DNA from: Alphaproteobacteria bacterium MarineAlpha10_Bin2
GTDB lineage: Bacteria > Pseudomonadota > Alphaproteobacteria > UBA828
Assembly (NCBI GenBank): GCA_002937555.1
Contig: PTKB01000041.1
Location: 1-13,392, forward strand
Length of the DNA: 13,392 bases
Direction of reading: 5' to 3'
This document shows, piece by piece, positions 8,324 to 13,392 of the stretch. A program made the position numbers and the translations under genes. The notes under the pieces were generated by a model. It searched no databases, was not told the origin of the DNA, and worked only from the letters and a program-made list of their open reading frames with translations. Position 1 is the stretch's first letter. Every line of letters begins with the position of its first letter.

Positions 8324-9088
8324 TTAAACCTCCAAATTCATTCCATCATATCCGGGTTCAACGCCCTGTGGCAGTTGGGCGCGCAGTTTGTCGTAATCGA
8401 ATTGATGCGACATATGGGTAAGAACCGCCCTCTCGGGTTTCACCCGCGCAATCCATTCCAGGGTGAGTTCGAGATGCGCGTGGGTCGGATGCTCTTCAAA
8501 GCCGACACAATCGACGACCCAGAGTTTGATCCCTTTGAGAGCCCCGAAGCTGTCATCGGACAGTTCCTTGACATCGGTGGAATAAGCAACATCGCCGAAT
8601 CTGAAGCCGCTGGTGACGGCACGGCCGTGAATCTGGTCGAACGGCAATACAGAGATACCGCCAATCTCGATTGGGGTCCCATGCGTCAATATATGCGCAT
8701 TCAGACTGGGACGGCTCCACCAACTGCCAATCGGCTGGAACGCATAGCCGAAGCGCTGTTGAACAATATCCAACGTCGCCTGGCTGCCCCAAACATCGAT
8801 CGCCCGGTCCATATTGAAGTTGACCGAGCGCAGGTCGTCGAGCCCATGCAAGTGATCGGCGTGGGCATGGGTATAGAGCACACCGTCTAAATGGGTGATC
8901 TCGGCATCCAGCAATTGGGTGCGAAGGTCCGGCGATGTATCGACGAGAAGCCGCGTGCCGCCTTGTTCTATCAATATGGATACGCGGCGGCGCTGGTTTT
9001 TAGGATCGTCCGAACGGCACACTTCGCAGTCGCAGCCCAGCGCTGGTACGCCGGATGATGTGCCGCAGCCCAAAACCGTTATTTTCAT
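8324..9088 (-). CDS. MBL-fold metallohydrolase, PhnP-like phosphodiesterase
   Basis: Metal-dependent hydrolase of the metallo-beta-lactamase superfamily, 254 residues. The active-site signature THAHADH (73-79) gives His74, His76, Asp78 and His79. Further likely ligands are His154, Asp172 and His225 or His228. An N-terminal GCDCEVC (18-24) with Cys19, Cys21 and Cys24 resembles the structural zinc site of PhnP, the 5-phosphoribosyl 1,2-cyclic phosphate phosphodiesterase, and GCGTSSGVP (7-15) is typical of that branch. No phosphonate genes are nearby, so the substrate is open; a cyclic or oligonucleotide phosphodiester is an inference. The ATG overlaps the tatD stop as ATGA, indicating translational coupling. 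Confidence 0.85.
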   Translation of the reverse strand: MKITVLGCGTSSGVPALGCDCEVCRSDDPKNQRRRVSILIEQGGTRLLVDTSPDLRTQLLDAEITHLDGVLYTHAHADHLHGLDDLRSVNFNMDRAIDVWGSQATLDIVQQRFGYAFQPIGSWWSRPSLNAHILTHGTPIEIGGISVLPFDQIHGRAVTSGFRFGDVAYSTDVKELSDDSFGALKGIKLWVVDCVGFEEHPTHAHLELTLEWIARVKPERAVLTHMSHQFDYDKLRAQLPQGVEPGYDGMNLEV

Positions 9089-9882
9089 TTATTATCAAAT
9101 AGTTTTGAATCGATGCGGGAAAACAGCTTAAAGAAATTTTCTCCGCTTTGATCGGCAATTTCTTCGAACGCCACGCCTTTCAAATCAGCGATAAACTGGG
9201 CGGTGTCGCGTACAAAAGCGGGCTCATTGCGCCGTCCGCGGTGCGGCACCGGCGCCAAATAGGGCGCGTCGGTCTCGACCAGAAGGCGGTCGAGGGGAAT
9301 ATCGCGGGCGATATCGCGCACGGATTCGGCGTTCTTAAAGGTCACGATTCCGGAGAGCGATATATACAGCCCGAGATCGAGCGCCGTCTCGGCGACTTCC
9401 CGCCCAACGCTGAAACAATGGATGACCCCGGGAAAGGCACCCTTCCCCGCTTCATCGCGGAGAATTTCACAGGTCTCCGCGTCGGCGCTTCGGGTATGCA
9501 CGATCAACGGCAAGCCGCTCTCTCTCGCTGCGTCGATATGTTTGCGGAACGCCGCCGTCTGTTGCGCGCGCGGGCTCATGTCGTAATGAAAATCGAGCCC
9601 GGTTTCGCCGATACCGATGACTTTCGCATGGGATTCGGCAATGCGGAGCAAATCCGACGCGCTAAAGTCATCCTCCTCGGCGACATGATGCGGATGGATC
9701 CCGACCGAACACCAGATGTTCGGACGCGTCTCGGCGACGGCCAGGACTTGGCTGAACTGGCTCAGCCGAGTGCAGATGGTCTGAATGGCGCCGACCCCGG
9801 CCTCGGCAGCGCGCGCCAGGACAGCGTCCCGATCCTCGTTGAAATCCTCGAAATCCAGGTGGCAATGGCTATCGACAAGCAT
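9085..9882 (-). CDS. tatD: TatD-family metal-dependent deoxyribonuclease
   Basis: Cytoplasmic TIM-barrel hydrolase; family members are 3'-exonucleases or DNases in DNA repair and degradation. The 265 residues match the family. Metal and catalytic residues are all visible: HCHLD (His6, His8), GIGETGLDFHYD (90-101, Glu93), VHTR (His129), IHCFS (His155) and ETDAPYLAP (203-211, Asp205). RGRRNEP (215-221) is another family motif. The ATG at 9882 follows the metG stop by 15 bases. Its stop overlaps the start of the MBL-fold gene (ATGA, 9085-9088). Despite the name it has no established role in Tat export. Confidence 0.95.
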   Translation of the reverse strand: MLVDSHCHLDFEDFNEDRDAVLARAAEAGVGAIQTICTRLSQFSQVLAVAETRPNIWCSVGIHPHHVAEEDDFSASDLLRIAESHAKVIGIGETGLDFHYDMSPRAQQTAAFRKHIDAARESGLPLIVHTRSADAETCEILRDEAGKGAFPGVIHCFSVGREVAETALDLGLYISLSGIVTFKNAESVRDIARDIPLDRLLVETDAPYLAPVPHRGRRNEPAFVRDTAQFIADLKGVAFEEIADQSGENFFKLFSRIDSKLFDNK

Positions 9883-9897
9883 CGCGCGTCCCGCCGT

Positions 9898-11475
9898 TCA
9901 GTCTTCCGCCTCGTCATCGACAAAGCGCGGAAATACCGGGCTCGGTGGCGGCAATTCGACACCCGGCGCGAGGGCGCCTTGAGGCCCGAAAAACGAAAAA
10001 TCGCGGGCGTCCGCCGGCACGCCGAGTTGATCGAGCATCTTCGCGCAGGAATCCGGCATGAAGGGCTGTGTCAGCAGGGCGAGATGGCGGATCGCTTCCG
10101 CCGCAACGTAAAGCACCGTCGCCATACGTTCCGGGTCGGACTTTTTGTGGGCCCAAGGTTCCTGCCCGGCGACATAGCCGTTGGCGAGGCGCACGAACAC
10201 CCAGATATCGCTTAGCGCCTCGTGAAACGCATGGTTCTCGGCGAGTTCCGTCCGGACCGGGCCGAGCAAACCATGCGCTGCGGCAAGCAAGGCTTCGTCC
10301 GCTTCAAGCAATGCGCCCGGCTCCGGAATCTTGCCGCCGCAATTCTTATTGATCATCGACAATACGCGCTGCGCCAAATTGCCGAAATCATTGGCCAGCT
10401 CGCTGTTGATCCGCCCGATCATGGCGCGGTGCGAAAAATCGCCATCATTGCCGAAAGGCACTTCGCGCAACAGAAAGTATCGCACTTGGTCGAGGCCGTA
10501 GCGCGCCACGATGTCGGCAGGTTCGATCACATTGCCGAGCGATTTGGAGATTTTCTCGCCCTCATTGGTCCACCAGCCATGGGCGAACACCCGCTTCGGC
10601 GGCTCGAGCCCGGCGGCCATCAGAAAGGCCGGCCAGTACACCGTGTGGAAGCGCAGAATGTCCTTGCCGACCATATGCAAATCGGCCGGCCAAAAAGTCT
10701 TGTAGGTTTCGCTGTCTTCGTCGGGAAATCCGGCGGCGGTGATGTAGTTGGTGAGCGCGTCGAGCCAGACATACATGATATGTGCATCGTCGTCCGGCAC
10801 CGGCACGCCCCAATTGAAGCTGGTGCGCGAAATCGACAAATCGAACAATTCGCCTTCGACGAAACTGATGACCTCGTTGCGCCGGCTCTCGGGCGAGACG
10901 GTGTTGCTCCCGGGCGCGCCGTAATATTCCAGCAGACGGTCGCGCCAATCACCGAGGCGGAAAAAATAGCTCGGTTCTTCGACCCACTCCACCGGCGCAC
11001 CGCTCGGCGCCACTTGGACTCCATTATCGTCTTTGACCAGCTCCGACTCTGCGTAGAACGCCTCGTCGCGCACCGAATACCAGCCGCCATAGGTATCGAG
11101 GTAAATATTCTCCCGGCCCGCCGGCGATTTGTTGGCGGCGATGCGGCGCCACAATTCCTGGCACGAGCGGATGTGGCGCGCTTCGGTGGTGCGGATGAAA
11201 TCGTCATTGCTGAAGTTCATCAATTTAGTGAGATCGCGGAAGCGCCCGGACACCTCGTCGACGAATTCTTTCGGCGGTCGGCCATCCGCGGCGGCTGATT
11301 TTTCGACCTTTTGGCCATGTTCGTCGGTGCCGGTGAGAAACAGCACGTTGCGGCCGTCAAGGCGATTAAAGCGGGCGACGACGTCACAGGCGAGCGACGT
11401 ATAGGCATGGCCGATATGCGGCGAATCATTGACGTAATAGATCGGCGTCGTGATGTAGTACGGGGATGTCCGCAT
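9898..11475 (-). CDS. metG: Methionyl-tRNA synthetase
   Basis: Class I aminoacyl-tRNA synthetase that charges initiator and elongator tRNA-Met in the cytoplasm. 525 residues. The Rossmann fold starts at once with YYITTPIYYVND (6-17) and the HIGH motif (20-23); FLTGTDEHGQK (46-56) binds methionine and ATP. The KMSKS loop is KISKS (308-312) within EGEKISKSLGN. No four-cysteine zinc knuckle is seen in the connective insert and there is no C-terminal EMAP/Trbp111-like tRNA-binding domain; the protein ends in an acidic stretch (DDEAED). This short form is common in alphaproteobacteria. The ATG at 11475 has GAGGAG about ten bases upstream. It begins 25 bases after holB and leads into tatD. Confidence 0.97.
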   Translation of the reverse strand: MRTSPYYITTPIYYVNDSPHIGHAYTSLACDVVARFNRLDGRNVLFLTGTDEHGQKVEKSAAADGRPPKEFVDEVSGRFRDLTKLMNFSNDDFIRTTEARHIRSCQELWRRIAANKSPAGRENIYLDTYGGWYSVRDEAFYAESELVKDDNGVQVAPSGAPVEWVEEPSYFFRLGDWRDRLLEYYGAPGSNTVSPESRRNEVISFVEGELFDLSISRTSFNWGVPVPDDDAHIMYVWLDALTNYITAAGFPDEDSETYKTFWPADLHMVGKDILRFHTVYWPAFLMAAGLEPPKRVFAHGWWTNEGEKISKSLGNVIEPADIVARYGLDQVRYFLLREVPFGNDGDFSHRAMIGRINSELANDFGNLAQRVLSMINKNCGGKIPEPGALLEADEALLAAAHGLLGPVRTELAENHAFHEALSDIWVFVRLANGYVAGQEPWAHKKSDPERMATVLYVAAEAIRHLALLTQPFMPDSCAKMLDQLGVPADARDFSFFGPQGALAPGVELPPPSPVFPRFVDDEAED

Positions 11476-11500
11476 TATGTGCGCGCTCCTCGGCCTTTGG

Positions 11501-12604
11501 TCAATCCCCTGCCGCCTGCTGCAATGCGGTGAAAGCGTTCAATATCACCTGTTTCGGTTCGAGATTGACGGCTTCGGCGCGGGCAAACAATCGGCTGAGC
11601 TTTTCCCATACCTGAGCCCAATGTTCAAGATCGCCCTCTGCCAACAGGCGCCGGCGCAGCGCCTCCTCGCGTGCCGAAATGGCGCGCGTCCCGGAGTCTT
11701 TCGCGCTATCGCAAACCAAGTGGTTGAGCCACCACACAATCAGGCCGGAGAGCGTGTGAAATGCTTCGGCGCCGTCTTTGCGCGCGACCTTGTCGCCAAG
11801 GCCATGCACGGCGCGGATATCGAGATTCGGCAAATCGTCGAGAATGTCGATCAGGTTTTCGTAAAGCGCCACCCCGCCCTGCTCCGCCAGCATCAGGGCG
11901 CGGCCCGGGCTGCCTTCGGAAATCGAGGTCAGCAACTCGCGTTCCTGCGCTTCCAGCCCGGGCGCGATCTGGCCGGCGATGAGATCGTTCACCAGGCTAT
12001 CGGCGAGCGGTCGCATGCTGAGCGATCGGCAGCGCGAACGCACGGTCGGCAACAAGCGCGCCGGTGCGTGGCTGACGAGCAGGAACAGCGTCTGCGGCGG
12101 CGGCTCTTCGAGATATTTAAGGATGGCGTTGGCGGCGTTGCGGTTCATGTCTTCGGCGCCGTCGACGATGATGACGCGCCACAGGCCCTCCCCCGGCGTC
12201 AGCGAAACCAGCCGGCCGACCCGCCTCACATCGTCGACGACTATTTCCGTCCGCCGTTTGCCGGTTTTCTCGTTGACGCTACGCTCGATGGTCATGAAAT
12301 CGGCATGACCGCCCGAGGCGACGCGGCGGAAGACGGGATGATCCGGCGCGATAAACAGCGGTCCGCCGTCGGCGCCTTCCTGAGTCCCGCCGGCGAGTAC
12401 GAAACGGGCGAAGTGAAAAGCGAGTGTCGCTTTGCCGATGCCGCGCGGACCGGACAAAATCCAGGCATGGTGCAGCCTGCCTGAGCGCCAAGCGTCAAAC
12501 AGCGTGTTGATCGCCGTTTCATGTCCGTGAAGGACGGAATTTTCGCGCGGCGGCAGCGGCCCGCATGGCGAAACGGCGTTTTCCTGCTCAACCAAAATAC
12601 TCAC
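11501..12604 (-). CDS. holB: DNA polymerase III subunit delta prime
   Basis: Clamp-loader subunit that works with DnaX (tau/gamma) and HolA to open the beta clamp onto DNA. 367 residues. AAA+ features: Walker A-like GPRGIGKA (52-59), a Walker B-like VIIVDGAEDM (144-153) and the SRC arginine-finger motif (190-192), which in a delta-prime acts on the neighbouring subunit's ATP. EEPPPQTLFLLVSH (166-179) is typical of clamp loaders. The zinc cysteines known in the E. coli protein are not seen. The start is GTG at 12604, eight bases after the tmk stop and with no strong ribosome-binding site, so translation may depend on tmk. The C-terminal collar domain lies at about 215-360. Confidence 0.93.
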   Translation of the reverse strand: MSILVEQENAVSPCGPLPPRENSVLHGHETAINTLFDAWRSGRLHHAWILSGPRGIGKATLAFHFARFVLAGGTQEGADGGPLFIAPDHPVFRRVASGGHADFMTIERSVNEKTGKRRTEIVVDDVRRVGRLVSLTPGEGLWRVIIVDGAEDMNRNAANAILKYLEEPPPQTLFLLVSHAPARLLPTVRSRCRSLSMRPLADSLVNDLIAGQIAPGLEAQERELLTSISEGSPGRALMLAEQGGVALYENLIDILDDLPNLDIRAVHGLGDKVARKDGAEAFHTLSGLIVWWLNHLVCDSAKDSGTRAISAREEALRRRLLAEGDLEHWAQVWEKLSRLFARAEAVNLEPKQVILNAFTALQQAAGD

Positions 12605-12612
12605 CCAATCCG

Positions 12613-13254
12613 CTATGTTTTGATGTCGAAGCGTGCCTGCACCGCTTTCCAGACGGCGTCGTGGACGCTGTCGGCGCCGGGCGCGGCGTCGATCACCCGG
12701 CAGCGCGCGGCGTCGGCTTCGGCGATGCTCAGAAATCCTTGGCGCAGCCGTTCATGCATGGCGCGGTCCATTTGTTCATAGCGGCTGACGTCATCCGAGC
12801 GGCGCTCGGTGCGCGCAAACCCGTCATCGACCGGCAGATCCAAGATGAGCGTGAGGTCCGGCATCGCCGCGCCGGCCGCCAAATTTCCCATCCGGCTTAG
12901 TTCGTCCAACTCGACGCCTTGACCATAACCCTGATAGGCCAACGTCGAATCGAGAAAGCGGTCGGTAATGACCCAAACGCCGCGCCTGAGCGCCGGCAGG
13001 ATGGTGCGCTGGACGTGATCATGCCGGGCGGCATTGTGCAGCAGCGCTTCGGTGAGCGGATCCCAGCGTTCGGTCTTGCCCGACACCAAAAGAACGCGGA
13101 TTTCCTCGGCGCCGGGCGAGCCGCCGGGCTCACGCGTCGCCAGCGTTTCAATGCCGTAAGATTCCAGGCGCCGGCACAGAAGCTGCGACTGGGTGGACTT
13201 GCCGGCGCCCTCGCCCCCTTCCAAGCTGATGAATTGGCCGCGCGCCATTTCCAC
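12613..13254 (-). CDS. tmk: Thymidylate kinase
   Basis: Phosphorylates dTMP to dTDP with ATP, an essential step of dTTP synthesis. 213 residues. P-loop GGEGAGKS (13-20), REPGGSPG (41-48), the catalytic-site DRFLDSTLAYQGYG (98-111), and basic residues in the LID region (RTERRSDDVSRYE, 148-160), as in the E. coli-like type whose basic catalytic residue is in the LID rather than the P-loop. The start is uncertain: GTG at 13254 or the ATG at 13248 two codons later (M-A-R-G-Q), neither with a well-placed ribosome-binding site. It follows the upstream gene's stop by three bases, and holB begins eight bases after it. Confidence 0.95.
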   Translation of the reverse strand: MEMARGQFISLEGGEGAGKSTQSQLLCRRLESYGIETLATREPGGSPGAEEIRVLLVSGKTERWDPLTEALLHNAARHDHVQRTILPALRRGVWVITDRFLDSTLAYQGYGQGVELDELSRMGNLAAGAAMPDLTLILDLPVDDGFARTERRSDDVSRYEQMDRAMHERLRQGFLSIAEADAARCRVIDAAPGADSVHDAVWKAVQARFDIKT

Positions 13255-13257
13255 CGC

Positions 13258-13392
13258 TCAGCGCGTTTGCTCGCCCCAGAGCAGATGATTGAACGCGGCG
13301 CCGATCCGGCTTGCGCTCGATCGCACGGCGCTCATCCCGCGCGTCCTGGTTGACGTGTCCAACGTGGACGCGTCGACGACGCTGATGGGGCC
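13258..13392 (-). CDS. C-terminal end of a probable D-alanyl-D-alanine carboxypeptidase (partial)
   Basis: An open frame of 44 residues enters from the right edge and stops at TGA 13260-13258, three bases before tmk. It ends RIGAAFNHLLWGEQTR, a short amphipathic segment of the kind that anchors low-molecular-weight penicillin-binding proteins (DacA/DacC type) to the periplasmic face of the membrane. The catalytic domain is outside the window. The assignment leans on the common alphaproteobacterial order dac-tmk-holB-metG-tatD and on this tail; the sequence alone would not prove it. If correct, the frame is the last gene before tmk in the same operon. Confidence 0.55.
   Translation of the reverse strand, partial: GPISVVDASTLDTSTRTRGMSAVRSSASRIGAAFNHLLWGEQTR

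Noticed and set aside
9148..10215. Long plus-strand open frame (355 codons) opposite tatD and metG
   Set aside because: It is antisense to genes with clear family motifs, resembles no known protein, and such frames are common opposite GC-rich genes.
10222..11298. Plus-strand open frame of 358 codons opposite metG
   Set aside because: It lies entirely within metG, whose HIGH and KISKS motifs fix the real strand; the composition is that of a reverse-strand shadow.
11477..12484. Plus-strand open frame of 335 codons opposite holB
   Set aside because: It is a shadow of holB, which has Walker and SRC motifs; no recognisable domain appears on the plus strand.

Overview
The window reads as an ordinary, gene-dense chromosomal segment of an alphaproteobacterium, most likely of the Rhodospirillales type or a relative. 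The base composition is moderately GC-rich, the products look alphaproteobacterial, and the gene order ntrX-trkA-dat-hfq-hflX is the hallmark alphaproteobacterial nitrogen-regulation/Hfq cluster. A second cluster, (dac)-tmk-holB-metG-tatD-MBL hydrolase, is equally typical of the class. No transposase, integrase, phage gene, CRISPR array, tRNA or rRNA is visible.

Plus strand, 1-7293. The window opens inside ntrX, at the end of its Walker A motif. trkA (potassium uptake NAD-binding subunit) and dat (D-amino acid aminotransferase) follow closely. A 247-base gap with a possible promoter and two hairpins precedes hfq. hflX follows hfq, and its start codon is problematic. Next come a strong promoter overlapped by a near-perfect CIRCE operator and the groES-groEL chaperonin operon, which ends in a textbook intrinsic terminator.

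Minus strand, 13392-7388. The end of a probable D-alanyl-D-alanine carboxypeptidase gene runs into tmk, holB, metG, tatD and a PhnP-like metallo-beta-lactamase-fold hydrolase. Gaps are short or genes overlap, so this is probably one operon for DNA precursors, replication clamp loading, aminoacylation and nucleic-acid processing. After a strikingly AT-rich 135-base spacer comes mazG, which converges on groEL.

How the genes connect: NtrX and TrkA belong to nitrogen/redox and potassium homeostasis, Hfq and HflX act on RNA and ribosomes, GroESL folds proteins, and MazG removes non-canonical NTPs. I found no undescribed multi-gene system. The points worth a second look are an NtrX whose GAFTGA sigma54 loop is replaced, an HflX whose conserved N-terminus lies upstream of the only standard start codon, a sequence-divergent GroEL with an unusually long Gly-Met tail, the placement of groESL between hflX and an inverted mazG, and structured or AT-rich spacers near hfq, groES and mazG.
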